DNA of 64,000 bases from Aureococcus anophagefferens (taxonomy: Eukaryota > Sar > Pelagophyceae > Pelagomonadales > Pelagomonadaceae), in assembly GCF_000186865.1 (NCBI RefSeq), contig NW_008705569.1, positions 501,307 to 565,306 on the forward strand, given 5' to 3'. The position numbers and the translations under genes were made by a program. Under the pieces are notes generated by a model, which worked only from the letters and a program-made list of their open reading frames with translations, was not told the origin of the DNA and ran no database searches. Below are positions 30,400 to 40,596 of the stretch, in pieces (the first letter of the stretch is position 1; each line of letters starts with the position of its first letter).

Positions 30400-32823
30400 T
30401 TACAAAAGCGAGTAGTCGGCGTCGGTGACCGACGACCGGTGGCTGAAGCGGCACCTCGACCCGTCGCGGCAGCCGGCCGCGGTGGCGAAGAAGCGGCACG
30501 GGGTTTCGGCGGCGGGGCGGCGATGCCCTCGGTTCTCGCGGGACCCGTTGCCCTGCGCGAAGCCGCCGCGGCTGGGGCTCGGCGACCGCGACCGCCGGCG
30601 ATGCCCTCGGTTCTCGCGGGACCCGTTGCCCTGCGCGAAGCCGCCGCGGCTGGGGCTCGGCGACCGCGACCGCCGGCGATGCCCTCGGTTCTCGCGGGAC
30701 CCGTTGCCCTGCGCGAAGCCGCCGCGGCTGGGGCTCGGCGACGGCGACCGCGGCTGGCGGAAGAAGGGCCGCGCCGCCGCCCTCGGCTCGCGCGGCGCCG
30801 GCCGCGGGTCGTAGGCCGGCCTCGGGTCGTGGGCCGGCGCCCGCGACGCCTCGCGCCGCTCGTCCCGCGGCGCCGGCCGCGGGTCGTAGGCCGGCCTCGG
30901 GTCGTAGGCCGGCGCCCGCGACGCCTCGCGCCGCTCGTCCCGCGGCGCCGGGCGCGGGTCGTAGGCCGGCCTCGGGTCGTAGGCCGGCGCCCGCGGGACC
31001 TCGCGCCTCGGCACCCGCGGCGCCTCGCGCCGCGGGTCGTAGGCCGGCGCCGGCGCCGGCGCCCGCGACGCCTCGCGCCGCGGGTCGTGGGGCGGGTCGT
31101 CGCGGTCGAGCTCCCTCCGGAGCGCCTGCGCCGACCGGACGCCGCGGGGCAGCCGCTTCTCGCGCGCGCGCCGGCCGGGGCTCGGCGGGCTCTCCGGCTC
31201 GGGCGTCGGGCTCCGCGGCCGGCGCGGCGCGGGCGCCGGCGCGGTCGTCGTCACGGACGCGAGGATCGACGAGAGCAGCGGCTGCGCGGTCTTGGCCCGC
31301 TTCTTCGGCACGACGATCGCGGGCTTCGCCTTGGGCGCCTGGGGCGCCGCCGGCCGGCTCCGCTTCGGCGCGTCGGCGCGCCGCGCGGGCCGCGCGGCTT
31401 CCGCGGGCCGCGCGGCTTCCCGGGCCGCGCGCGCGGACCGGTACTCGTCGACGACGTCCCGCACGGCGGACCGATACGCGTCATCGTCGCGCACGGCCAT
31501 CCTCGCGCGGGACCGGCGCTTCGCGGCCTCGGAGCCCCGGGGGCCCGCGGCGGCCGCGGCTTTGTCGTACTCGTCGCGGACCGTCTTCGTCGCCTCGTCG
31601 TAGAACCGCTCCCGGAAGAAGCCCGCGGCCCGCTTCTTGCGCTTCGCCGTCGCCACGTGGACGCACCCGCGGAACATCTCCAGGGGCGTCGCGTAGACGG
31701 CGTCGCCTTCGACGAACTCGAAGTCGCGGTCCATGTCCCGCGGCGCCGCGGCGCCCGCGGCCTCGAGCGCCGCCGCCGAGTAGAGGTAGGAGAAGGCGAT
31801 CATCCGCGAGCCGTCGGTCGCGCGGTAGATGTCCTCGACGCGCACGGCCCAGAGGCTCCCGGACTCGCCCTCGTCGTCCTCGGGCAAAAAGACGATGGGA
31901 AAGAGCCCCCCGCGGACGTCGTCGCCCGCGCCGCGCCGGAAGGCGAAGGTCTTGCCGCCGTAGTCGACCTTGCAGCGCGTGTAGGCGGTCCGCAGCTCGC
32001 CCCGGGCGACGACGGACTCGTCGACGAGGACCTCGAGCGTCTGATCCGCGACGAAGAAGCGCGGCGCCGCGTCGGCGTCGCGCGGCCACGTCCGCGAGAA
32101 GAGGCCCATGCGGCTCGGCTGCGGCCGCGGCGGCTTCGGCTCGCCCACGGTCACATCGACGCCGTCCGGCTCGTCGTCCCCCGTGAGGTCGACGACGGCC
32201 GGCGCGTCCGCGTCCGCTTCCGCTTCCGCGTCGTCGCCCGTGAGGTCGATGCTCGGCGGAACCTCCTCCTCCTCCGTCGCCGCGGACGCCTCCTCGTCCT
32301 CGTCGTTGTTGTAGACGGCCAGGAGCTCCGCCCCGGCCTTCACGTCCGCGTCGACGCGCAAGCACAGCATCGGGCGGTCGAAGTGCTTGATCTTCCAACT
32401 GACGGACGGCGGCGTCGCGCCGCGCGCCTCGTTGACAAAGTAGAAGGCCGCGCAGGGCGGCGACGGGCTCGCGCCGCCCCAGGGCCGCAGCTGGAAGTAG
32501 CCGTCGCCCGTGTCGACGTAGGAGTCGTCCTCGTCGCGCGGCGGACGCCCGGCGACGTAGAGCGCCGTCGCGTCGATGAGGACGTCGCCCCTCCGCAGGT
32601 CGCGCGTCGCCACGAGGCCGCGGCCGTGGACGACGCCCTCGCGCGCGATGCGCACGCTCGTGCGCAGCGCCTTGGCGTGCTTGAGCACGTCGGCGGCGAA
32701 GCGCGGCGCTTCCGGGCGCGCGTAGCGCGGAATCATCGCGCGAAGCTTCTCGGCGCTCCAGACGTCGCTCCGCGCGAAGGGCGCCTCCGCGGACTGGCGC
32801 GGCGTGTCCGCGTCGTCGGCCAT
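30400..32823 (-). CDS. SET-like / BAH / CCCH zinc-finger chromatin protein
   Basis: 807 aa in one frame. Residues about 60-170 resemble a SET domain (GVVHGRGLVATRDLRRGD, FVNEARG, GAELLAVYNND) but lack a clear NHxCxPN catalytic motif. Two SUMO-interaction-like motifs (IDLTGDD, VVDLTGDD) follow. A BAH-type domain spans about 290-420 (SLWAVRVEDIYRA, FVEGDAVYATPLEMFRGCVHV). The C-terminal third is basic and repetitive with Arg/Ser tracts and three copies of a 26-residue unit. It ends in a canonical CCCH finger (Cys-x8-Cys-x5-Cys-x3-His, CRFFATAAGC...CRFSH). A histone reader that also binds RNA is plausible. The combination is unusual. Confidence 0.7.
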   Translation of the reverse strand: MADDADTPRQSAEAPFARSDVWSAEKLRAMIPRYARPEAPRFAADVLKHAKALRTSVRIAREGVVHGRGLVATRDLRRGDVLIDATALYVAGRPPRDEDDSYVDTGDGYFQLRPWGGASPSPPCAAFYFVNEARGATPPSVSWKIKHFDRPMLCLRVDADVKAGAELLAVYNNDEDEEASAATEEEEVPPSIDLTGDDAEAEADADAPAVVDLTGDDEPDGVDVTVGEPKPPRPQPSRMGLFSRTWPRDADAAPRFFVADQTLEVLVDESVVARGELRTAYTRCKVDYGGKTFAFRRGAGDDVRGGLFPIVFLPEDDEGESGSLWAVRVEDIYRATDGSRMIAFSYLYSAAALEAAGAAAPRDMDRDFEFVEGDAVYATPLEMFRGCVHVATAKRKKRAAGFFRERFYDEATKTVRDEYDKAAAAAGPRGSEAAKRRSRARMAVRDDDAYRSAVRDVVDEYRSARAAREAARPAEAARPARRADAPKRSRPAAPQAPKAKPAIVVPKKRAKTAQPLLSSILASVTTTAPAPAPRRPRSPTPEPESPPSPGRRAREKRLPRGVRSAQALRRELDRDDPPHDPRREASRAPAPAPAYDPRREAPRVPRREVPRAPAYDPRPAYDPRPAPRDERREASRAPAYDPRPAYDPRPAPRDERREASRAPAHDPRPAYDPRPAPREPRAAARPFFRQPRSPSPSPSRGGFAQGNGSRENRGHRRRSRSPSPSRGGFAQGNGSRENRGHRRRSRSPSPSRGGFAQGNGSRENRGHRRPAAETPCRFFATAAGCRDGSRCRFSHRSSVTDADYSLL
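30527..30750. repeat. 78-bp tandem repeat, three copies, in coding sequence
   Basis: Three nearly identical 78-bp units encode the repeated SRSPSPSRGG/FAQGNGSRENRGHRR segment before the CCCH finger. The high identity at DNA level implies recent expansion, and copy number may vary between strains. Confidence 0.85.
30795..31075. repeat. imperfect tandem repeat of Asp-Pro-Arg-rich units
   Basis: Repeated GGGTCGTAGGCCGG-type units encode AYDPRP and REASRAPA motifs in the SET-BAH-CCCH protein: a short low-complexity array, more diverged than the adjacent 78-bp repeat. Confidence 0.7.
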
Positions 32824-32985
32824 GGTGTGCTTACTAGTAGGTAGCGACTCAGCGCAGCGGCCAGACTGGGCTCATCGCGCTCCGACCTGAATAGCTGCAA
32901 TGTGAGGTGCATCGACGCTTCAACGCTTCAGCCTCGAGGTGGGCAGCCTCTTCTTCCGGGTGTCGCGCCGCCGCCGCCACCGGCC

Positions 32986-33414
32986 ATGCGGCGGCGCAAC
33001 GTCGGGAGCGAGAACACGGACGTCGAGGGCGAGGAGCTGCCGCCGGAGCCCGAGCCGCCGAAGGCGCCGGAGATGGAGCTCCTCGACGAGATCTTGCTCA
33101 TCATCACGTACCAGCCCATGGCCATGTTCGTCGTCATCGCCATGGCCATGGCCATCGTCTACTTCGCCATCTGGTGCATCATGCCGCCCCACTTCTGCCG
33201 GCGCTACGTGCTCGTGTGCCGCTGGACGCCGGCGGCGTGCGCGTTGGACTTTTCGCTCTGCGCCGGCTGGATCGTCGACCCGAGCATGGCGCGCTGGGCC
33301 GCGCTCCCGCTCCGCGTCTACCGGAAAATCGCCGGCGAGGAGAAGGAGAACACGCTCGACTTCTCGCCGTCCCGATGGTGGAAGTGGCGCAAGAAGTCGC
33401 TGCTGCCCACGTAG
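32986..33414 (+). CDS. small single-span membrane protein, 142 aa
   Basis: The start MRRRNVGSEN was chosen because the 28 codons upstream (alternative ATG at 32902) are low-complexity. An acidic, proline-rich N-terminus (ELPPEPEPPKAPE) precedes a hydrophobic segment around residues 35-62 (MAMFVVIAMAMAIVYFAIWC), then a Cys/Trp-rich region and a basic tail. The function is unknown; no family was recognised. It lies between two minus-strand genes and is convergent with the SelW-like gene downstream (66 bp). Confidence 0.6.
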   Translation: MRRRNVGSENTDVEGEELPPEPEPPKAPEMELLDEILLIITYQPMAMFVVIAMAMAIVYFAIWCIMPPHFCRRYVLVCRWTPAACALDFSLCAGWIVDPSMARWAALPLRVYRKIAGEEKENTLDFSPSRWWKWRKKSLLPT

Positions 33415-33480
33415 GGCGCCTCCCGACCTACGAGCCCGCGCGCCGTCGTAAGGGGAGGACGGGCCCTTTACATCTTCACC

Positions 33481-36400
33481 TTACGCCTCGTCGAAGTAGC
33501 CGTCGCTCGCGTCGGGCTCGGGCGGCGCCTTCTTCTTGCCGCCGAAGCCGCCGCGGAAGAAGCGGCACATCTTGACGACCGCGCGCGTCTTCCGCCGGTG
33601 CTCGTGGCGCTCCGCGGCCACGCGCATGACGGCCTGCTTCTTCGCCTTCTCGTCGCGGTGGTGCTGGACGCGCGCCTGCATGTCGCGGATCTTCTGCCGC
33701 TCGGCCTCGAGCTCGTCGTCCCGGACGGCCGCGAGGACGACGGCCGCCGCGACGTCGTTGAGCTTGGCGACGTAGACGCCGCGGCTCGCCTTCTTGATGC
33801 CCGCCGTCGCCAGGCGCTTGCCGTAGGCCTCGCAGAACCGCGGGAAGTTGGCGGCGACGCGATCGCGGAGCTCCGCGGCGACCGCGGCGCCGCGGTTCCG
33901 CCGCGCGAGCGCCTGGAGCGGCGTCGCCCCGGCGTGCATGCGCTTCACGCGGTCCCGGCCGAACTTGGCCCGCGCGGCCGCCTCGATCGCGATGGCCCGG
34001 GCCTTGCGCAGGCGCGTGCGCCGGAGCCAGCGGTGCATCTGCACGTTGATGCGCGCGATGGAGTAGTCGATGTGGCGCGCGAGGCGCCGCCGCCGCACGG
34101 CGCGCATCATCGCCTCCTGCAGGCGCAGGTGGGCCCGCTCGTAGTACAGCATGGCGACCTTGCGCGCCTTGTAGAGGGAGACGTCGCAGCGGCTCACGGA
34201 CGTCGCCGGGTCGTCGTCCTCGTTCGACGCGCGGATCGGGACCATGCCCGCCGTCAATATATAATCGTCGGTGGGAATCCGCACGGTCGCGACGCCGTCC
34301 TTGTCCGTCTTCGCGACGTAGCGCGTGCGCCGCCGGCGCGTCACGAGGATCAGCGGGATGCCCTCGAGCGACTCCGCGCCGTCGTCCTTCGACCCCGGGC
34401 CCCAGGTCTTGGCGCGCTTCCAGTTCCGCAGGAGCTTGTTCTTCGCGACGGCGACGTTGAGTAGCCCGCCCGCGGACGTGATCGTGTTCTCGTACTTGGC
34501 CTCGCGCGCCTCGTAGGTGCTCACGTGGATGTGGCCCGCGTCGTCGGGGTTGAACTTGCCCAGGTCGTCGGGCTTCGCCTCCGCCTTGAGCTGCTCGTCG
34601 TCGTCGAACTTGCCCTTCATGTTCGCCTTCGACCGCGCCTTCAGCGAGAAGACCCAGGTGTGGAGCTTGGGCTCGAGCTCGATGGCGTAGGGCCGCTCGG
34701 GCGCCGCGTTGTCGAGGCGCACGGCCGGGCCGCAGTGCGCGTAGTAGGTAGGGGTGAGGCGGTCGGCCACCAGGGGCTTCGCGGCCTCCTCCTCCGTCAG
34801 GAACTGCTTCATCTGCTCGCTCCGCAGGTGAGACCCGACCAAGGGGATGTGGGCGACCATGTAGGTGCCGCAGGCCTCGACGTCGAAACAGGCGACGCCG
34901 TCTTCGTCCGTCGTCACGGCCAAGCCGGACACGCGCTCCCAGGCGTGCTGCCGGTCGTTGTCCAGGTCCTGGTGCGCGGAGACGCGGTCCCAGGCCTTGC
35001 GGAAGGAGCCCTGGACGCTCGACTTCTCCTCGACGACGCCGCCCGGCGGCGCGCACTCGGCGCGGAGCCGGTCGAGCGACTCGACCATCGCGCGGCGGTG
35101 CAGCTTGAACGTCACGCCGAGGCGCCGCAGCTCGTCGTCGTCGAGCCGCAGCAAGTCGGGCCCCCGCTCGAGCTTCGCGCGCGCCATGAAGCCGCCGACG
35201 TCGTCGGGCTTGACGCCGTGCGCCCGCAGCCACCGCGCGACGTCCTGCTTGCCCCAGGCGACGACGGCCGAGTAGCCCGGCGACTGGGCGTTGTGCTCGA
35301 TGTTGCGCTTCGCCTTGGCGGCGACGCGCGCGGCGCCGGCGGAGGACTGGGTCAGCGACGGCTGCACGAGGGGCGCGGGCTCGCGCTCGCCCGTCATTTT
35401 GCCGTCGTCGTTGCGGCGCCGGTACCTAGCGCAGCCGCCGCGCGACGCGCGCAGCAGCACGAGCGCGACGCCCTCGGGGCACCTCGCGAGGCGCGGGCCC
35501 CGCCACTCGCGGGCCTGGACGCGGAGGACGCGCCGCCCGCCGTCGAAGAGCTCGCGCTTGGGCTTCGGCGGGCACGCCGCGACGAGCCGCGCCATGACGT
35601 CGTCGGGCCGCGGGAAGACGTCGCTGCCGAGCTTCGAGTGCAGGATGTGCATCTCGTCGGAGCGATACGCCAGGCCCTTGACCTCGAAGGCGCCGAGCGT
35701 CGGCGGCGTGTGGTTCGCGGCGACGAGCGTGTGCGGCAGCGTCGCCTCCAACTTCGCGCGGATCTCCGCGAATTTCGCCTCGTAGGAGCCCGGCACGTGT
35801 TTCGTCGACATGCAGTGGGACGCGCAGTTGAAGCAGTGGTGGACGTGGACGAGCACGTAGGGCTGGACGCCGTGGTCCGCGAGCACGTGGCAGCACGTCG
35901 CCAAACGGTCGACGGCCGTCCGCCCCGGTAGGGGCGCGAAGAGGTGCTTGTAGGCCCAGGACCGCGCGCCCTCGCCGCGCTTCCGGAAGAGGGCGCCTAC
36001 CAAAACGCCGCAGCCCTCGCTGTCCTGGGCCGTCGCGTCGAAGACCTCCTCGGACAGGACGAGCTCGCCGTCGCCCTGCGCCGCGCCCGAGGACACCTTC
36101 GCGAAGACCCTGCCCAGCAGCTCCTTGGGCCGGCAGCCCGCGGGCTCGATGATCAGGGCCGCGCAGAAGACGCTGTCCGGGATGTCGTCGACGAAGAGGT
36201 GGAGCTTCTGGACGTCGCCCGCGTCCGTCTCCGCGTCGACGGACGCGTCGCCGCGGAACTCCATGTCGAAGTCGAAGCCGAGCACGCGGAGGTGGGGCAG
36301 CTTCGGCACCTCGAGCTTCAGCGCCTCGGCGAGCCCCGCCCACGTCTTCGCCACGGCCTTGCCGTCGGCCGTCGTCGCCCTGGCCAGGCGGCTCCCCTGC

Positions 36401-37560
36401 GTCGCCCACTCGACGTCGAGCGACGCGCGCGGCTTCCTCGGGATGGCCACGGGCGCGCCGCGCACGCGCTGCATGGCGCCGACGAGCTCCTCGCCCGTGA
36501 TGTCGTGGCAGGGCGCGCAGTGGCAGGGCTCCGGCAGGATCCGCGCGTCGATGGCCAGCGGCACGGGGTCGGGCCCCTTGAGGCGCTTCATGACCTCCTC
36601 GGACGTCGCCGCCATGGCCTTACTGGGCGACGGCGGCCGGTCCAGGCGCCGCGACGGCGGCGCCTTGACGAGCGCCTGCCCGACGTGCCACTGGGGCCGG
36701 CCGTCGGGGCCCGCCGCGCGTCCGCCGGGCGCGGACCGCGGCCGTTCCCGGACGACGCGCGCGGGCGCGTCGCGCCACTTGACGTACTCGCGCCGCCGCA
36801 GCGCCGCGGCCTGCTCCGCCTCGAGCTTCGCCGCCTCGGCGGCCTGCTCCGCGAGCTTCGCCGCGCGGTGCTTCGCCAGGAGCTCGTTCTCGAGTTTCTC
36901 GAGCCGCCGCTTCTTCCGCGCGAGCGCGCGCCGCGCGCGCTCCGCGTCCTCGAGCGCCTGCTCCGCCACGGTCTTCTCGATGACGGCGACGGCGTCGGAC
37001 GCCGGCCCGTTGACGAGGTTCTCGACGTCCTGGAGCCGCGCGCGCCGCGCCTCGACCTCCGCGCGGATCGCCGCCTCTTTCAGCTCCCGCGTGCGGTCGA
37101 CGTGCGCCGCCACCACAAAAGGCCGCGGCTTCTTCGGGTCCGGCGTCGGCGGCGGCTTCTTGAGCCGCGGCTCGCTCCGGCTCACGGCCGGCGCCTTGGC
37201 GCTCTTCGGGCGCCGCCGCTCCCACGTCGCGGACCGGGGCCGCTCGAGGTAGGGGCTCGGCGCGGGCGATTTTTTGGTAGGCGCGTCGGGGTCGAAGCGC
37301 AGCATCTGGTCGAACATGGCCTTCTCGCGCAGGCGCCGGATCTCCGCGTTGTCCGCGAAGAAGCTGTCGAGGTCGAGCTTCGGCAGCGACAGCTCCGGGC
37401 CGTCGCGGTGCGCCCAGGAGTTGATCGAGCCCTTGAGCTCCTCGCGGATGCGGTTCCGAACGAAGATGCCCGGCTCCATGCCGCGGCCCCGCGACGTCGC
37501 CGCGTCGGCGCCGCTGTAGTACTCGCGGGGCATGGTGCGGCGCGTCGAGGCGTTCCCCAC
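33481..37560 (-). CDS. large SelW-like thioredoxin / SAM domain protein, 1359 aa
   Basis: The N-terminus MGNASTRR fits an N-myristoylation signal. A coiled-coil Glu/Arg/Ala-rich region lies at about 170-270. Near 570-650 there is a Rdx/SelW-like thioredoxin fold: VLVHVHHCFNCASHC (CxxC in place of the CxxU redox pair), then LGAFEVKG and ILHSKLGSDVFPRPDD, as in the SelW tail. A SAM domain follows at about 763-832 (AWGKQDVARWLRAHGV, LLRLDDDELRRLGV). Two segments resemble carboxypeptidase-regulatory or Cna-B beta domains (TDEDGVACFDVEACGTYMVA; TDKDGVATVRIPTDDY). The C-terminal half has basic helices like IQ or armadillo linkers. A redox-sensing, cytoskeletal or flagellar scaffold is possible; this is not established. 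Confidence 0.65.
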   Translation of the reverse strand: MGNASTRRTMPREYYSGADAATSRGRGMEPGIFVRNRIREELKGSINSWAHRDGPELSLPKLDLDSFFADNAEIRRLREKAMFDQMLRFDPDAPTKKSPAPSPYLERPRSATWERRRPKSAKAPAVSRSEPRLKKPPPTPDPKKPRPFVVAAHVDRTRELKEAAIRAEVEARRARLQDVENLVNGPASDAVAVIEKTVAEQALEDAERARRALARKKRRLEKLENELLAKHRAAKLAEQAAEAAKLEAEQAAALRRREYVKWRDAPARVVRERPRSAPGGRAAGPDGRPQWHVGQALVKAPPSRRLDRPPSPSKAMAATSEEVMKRLKGPDPVPLAIDARILPEPCHCAPCHDITGEELVGAMQRVRGAPVAIPRKPRASLDVEWATQGSRLARATTADGKAVAKTWAGLAEALKLEVPKLPHLRVLGFDFDMEFRGDASVDAETDAGDVQKLHLFVDDIPDSVFCAALIIEPAGCRPKELLGRVFAKVSSGAAQGDGELVLSEEVFDATAQDSEGCGVLVGALFRKRGEGARSWAYKHLFAPLPGRTAVDRLATCCHVLADHGVQPYVLVHVHHCFNCASHCMSTKHVPGSYEAKFAEIRAKLEATLPHTLVAANHTPPTLGAFEVKGLAYRSDEMHILHSKLGSDVFPRPDDVMARLVAACPPKPKRELFDGGRRVLRVQAREWRGPRLARCPEGVALVLLRASRGGCARYRRRNDDGKMTGEREPAPLVQPSLTQSSAGAARVAAKAKRNIEHNAQSPGYSAVVAWGKQDVARWLRAHGVKPDDVGGFMARAKLERGPDLLRLDDDELRRLGVTFKLHRRAMVESLDRLRAECAPPGGVVEEKSSVQGSFRKAWDRVSAHQDLDNDRQHAWERVSGLAVTTDEDGVACFDVEACGTYMVAHIPLVGSHLRSEQMKQFLTEEEAAKPLVADRLTPTYYAHCGPAVRLDNAAPERPYAIELEPKLHTWVFSLKARSKANMKGKFDDDEQLKAEAKPDDLGKFNPDDAGHIHVSTYEAREAKYENTITSAGGLLNVAVAKNKLLRNWKRAKTWGPGSKDDGAESLEGIPLILVTRRRRTRYVAKTDKDGVATVRIPTDDYILTAGMVPIRASNEDDDPATSVSRCDVSLYKARKVAMLYYERAHLRLQEAMMRAVRRRRLARHIDYSIARINVQMHRWLRRTRLRKARAIAIEAAARAKFGRDRVKRMHAGATPLQALARRNRGAAVAAELRDRVAANFPRFCEAYGKRLATAGIKKASRGVYVAKLNDVAAAVVLAAVRDDELEAERQKIRDMQARVQHHRDEKAKKQAVMRVAAERHEHRRKTRAVVKMCRFFRGGFGGKKKAPPEPDASDGYFDEA

Positions 37561-37692
37561 GCTGCCCCCCCGTTTGAGGCGTTGGCCTCGATGGTGGTGT
37601 TGCGCGGGGGGGGGGCGGGGACATTATTAGCCAGGTTGCAGGGCAGCATCGATGTTCCGACGAGGTTCTCAATCGCCGGCAGCCTCTCGACG

Positions 37693-39112
37693 ATGGCGCG
37701 GCTCTGGATGCTCATCGCCGGCGCCGCGGCCCTCGCTGACGTGCCGCTACCGACGGCGCCCCAGCTCGCGTAAGTCATGAATCGTCCTGGCACCCCTTAC
37801 GCGTATGAAACATAGGTACCAGCGCATGGAGCTCGTGGCGACGGTCGGGTTCCAGATGAATTCGTTTACGGGCACGCAGTGGTGCGGCCCGGACAACTGG
37901 AACACGGGCGCCATGACGAGCCGGCCGTCGACCTTCCAGCCGGGCCCCGAGTTCGACGTGTCCCAGTGGGCCGACGTCGTCGCGAGCTTCGGCGCCAGGG
38001 GCGCGTGGATGGACACGAAGCACGTCTGCGGCTTCCTGCTCTGGCCCACGAACACGACGCTGCCCGACGGAAAGCCCTACGGCTACGACGTCGGAGCGCC
38101 GGGCGGTATCGGCGTGGACGTCGTCGGCGCGTTCAAGGACGCCTTCGAGGCCAAAGGCATCGCGCCGGGCTACTACTACTCGCTGACCTACAACTACTAC
38201 GCGAACGTCGTCGCGAACCACGGCGTTGTCCGGTCGAACGCGACGTTCGAAAAGGGCATGGTCGCCCTGACGCAGGAGGAATACGACGACCTCTGCTTAC
38301 GGCAACTCCGCGAGCTTTGGACGCGCTACGGCGTCGGCGGCGCTTCGGAGGTCTGGTTCGACGGCGGCGTGCCGAATCGGCCCGCGGCGGCCGCGGGGTT
38401 GAAGGCGCTCGTCGACGAGCTCATCCCCGACGTGCCGGCCTTCGGGGGCCTCGGCGTGTCGCCCAACGCGGTCAAGTGGGTCGGCGACGAGTCGGGGCTG
38501 CCCTCGAAGGGCATCTGGTCCACGGGGGCCACGAACCAGGGGCTGCCCGACGACCCCCAGTTCGTGCCGACGGGCTGCGACACCATCCTCATGACGCCGC
38601 ACACCTGGTTCTGGGTCCCGGGCATGGGCGTGCGGTCGCTGGCGGAGATGATCGCCGTGTACCACGCCACGGTCGGCAACAACTGCGTGCTCGAGCTCGG
38701 CTTCGCCACGGACAAGAACGGCACGATCCCCGCGGACCAGGTCGCGCGCGCGGCGGAGTTCGGCGACTGGATCCAAAGCTGCTACGACGCGCCCGTCAAC
38801 GCCACCGCGGCTCCCAACGCGACGACGGTTTCGCTGAAGATCCCCGCGGGGCGCGCCGTCGACCGCGTCGTCGTCCAGGAGGACCTGGCCAAGGGCCAGC
38901 GCGTGCGGAGCTACGTCGTCGACGCCACGGCGGACGGCGGCAAGACCTGGGCCCAGGTCTCCAACGGCACCGCCGTCGGCCACAAGCGCATCGACGTGTT
39001 CGCCGCGCCGCTGCAGGGCGCCGCGGTCGAGCTCCGGTTGACCATCACGAAGGCCGTCGGCGACGTCGACGTCGTCCAATTCGCCGCGTTCGCGCCGTGC
39101 GCGGCGGCGTAA
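37693..39112 (+). CDS. alpha-L-fucosidase, GH29
   Basis: Hydrolyses alpha-linked fucose from glycans, probably extracellular or vacuolar. Exons 37693-37769 and 37816-39112. The signal peptide is MARLWMLIAGAAALA. Joining the exons restores PTAPQLAYQRMELVATVGFQ, the typical GH29 start. Further motifs are MNSFTGTQW, GARGAWMDTKHVCGF, PGYYYSLTYNYY and the nucleophile region SEVWFDGG (Asp). A small beta-sandwich tail (DRVVVQEDLAKGQRV, DGGKTWAQV) resembles an F5/8-type module. It is plant-like in layout. The putative acid/base residue could not be assigned with confidence. Confidence 0.88.
37770..37815 (+). other. ordinary short spliceosomal intron of the fucosidase gene
   Basis: 46 bp with a consensus GTAAGT donor and CATAG acceptor. 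Phase 2. It carries stop codons in frame, and removal reconstructs the conserved GH29 N-terminus. Confidence 0.85.
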
Positions 39113-39286
39113 TTGGAGCTTGCTCGATTTTCGCAGTTCAACTTGGGACGCGTGCGGTGGTTGCAGCACGGTTTCATCGTTGGCTCCTCGGCGCCACCGC
39201 TGTTGGCATCGATCCGTGACGCGCTGGCGGCGCTGGCGCTCCTCTATCTCATCCGTGGGGCGCGAGGCTTCACTCATACGCGCAGC

Positions 39287-40596
39287 ATGGCCGCATTGAT
39301 CCCCGGGAAGAGCCGCCTGCGCAAGGCGACGTTCGCCGTGTCGTCCGACGACGACGACGACTTCGACGCCCTCTTCGGCAACCTCGCCATCGATGCTCCG
39401 GCGCGGTCGCCCGTCGCCCGGCGGCCGACGCGCGGCACGACAGCGGCGCCGGCGCGGACGCCCGCCTCCGCGCGCAAGGGCGGCCTCGACGGCGACGCGT
39501 GGTCGCGCGTCGAGGCGCTCGCGGACGGCGCGTCCCCGGGCGTCGCGTCCGACGACGGCGACGGCGACTCCTGGCTCGCGTCCGAGGACGACGACGAGCC
39601 CGAGGCGGAGGACGACGACGACGAGTCCTTCGTCGCGTCCGAGGCCGCGTCCGACGACGACTCGGTGCTGGACCTGACGGCGTCGCCGCCGCCCAAGGCC
39701 GAGTCGACGCCCCCGAAGCCGGAGTCGAAGGTGCTCGTGGACCTGACGAACGGGACGCCGTCGCCGCGGTCGACGACCAAGAAGAAGAAGCAAAAGCAGC
39801 CGCGCGCGCCGTCGACGCCCGAGGGCCCGCCGGACCTGTCCGCGGCGACGCCGCGCGCGGTGGCCAGGTCCTTCGCGCGGCGGCGCGGCCTGCTCCTCCA
39901 GTCGACCTTCGACGCCTACGACGCGGCCGTCGTCGGCGGCCGCCTCGCGGGGTCCGTCGAGTGCGTCTGGAGCAAGCGGCTGCGGACGACGTCGGGCCTG
40001 ACGCGCATGAGCCAGAAGCGAGACCGCAAGGACGCGCCCTGGGTCAAGAAGGCGGTCATCGAGATGTCGACGCACGTCTGCGACAGCGAGGAGAAGATGA
40101 AGAACACGCTCGCCCACGAGCTCTGCCACGCGGCGGCGTGGGTCGTCGACGGCGTGAGCAAACCGCCGCACGGCGCGCCGTTCAAGCCAGGGCAGCAAAA
40201 GGGTGATTCAACGTCGCTTCAACGTGAGTGTTCCGCGCGCGCGCGTTCTGGAAAAAGCATCCACGCTTCGAGACCGTTCCGAGAGATGATCGCTCGTCCA
40301 AAAATCAGCCGAAACGAGTGGAAACCGGCCGACCTAGGAGCCTTTGAAGTTGGGAATTTCGCACTCTTGTCCTGCCCAGGTTCAAGCGCTGGGCCGCCCG
40401 CTTCATGGACGCCTTCGACGACCTCCGCATCACGACGCGCCACAGCTACGCCATCAACTACAAGTTCAACTGGCGCTGCAGCGACCGCGCGGCCTGCGAC
40501 TTCACGATCGGCCGCCACTCGAACTCCCTCGACGTCAAGAAGTACGTCTGCGGCAAGTGCGCCGCGAAGCTGGAGCCGTACGAGCCGTCGAACTAA
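39287..40596 (+). CDS. SprT-like protease, GCNA-type
   Basis: Exons 39287-40179 and 40380-40596 (369 aa, exact multiple of three). The N-terminal half is acidic and disordered with two SUMO-interaction-like motifs (VLDLT, VLVDLT). The C-terminal SprT-like domain has the zinc-protease motif AHELCHAAAW (HExxH) and ends in a zinc ribbon (WRCSDRAAC ... YVCGKC). Acidic disorder, SIMs and SprT with a zinc ribbon are the hallmarks of GCNA/ACRC proteins, which degrade SUMOylated DNA-protein crosslinks in the nucleus; the function is inferred by homology. The introner splits the domain between GAP and FKRWAARF. Confidence 0.85.
40180..40379 (-). mobile_element. introner element family A, copy 7, antisense body
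   Basis: A 200-bp GT-AG intron, phase 2, with target duplication gttcaagc. The left end is CAGGGCAGCAAAAGG and the right end CTCTTGTCCTGCCCAG; left and right terminal repeats belong to different sequence variants. Confidence 0.95.

Noticed and set aside
33536..35931. Plus-strand ORFs within the SelW-like gene
   Set aside because: Shadows; the minus frame holds SAM and SelW-like motifs over 1359 uninterrupted codons.
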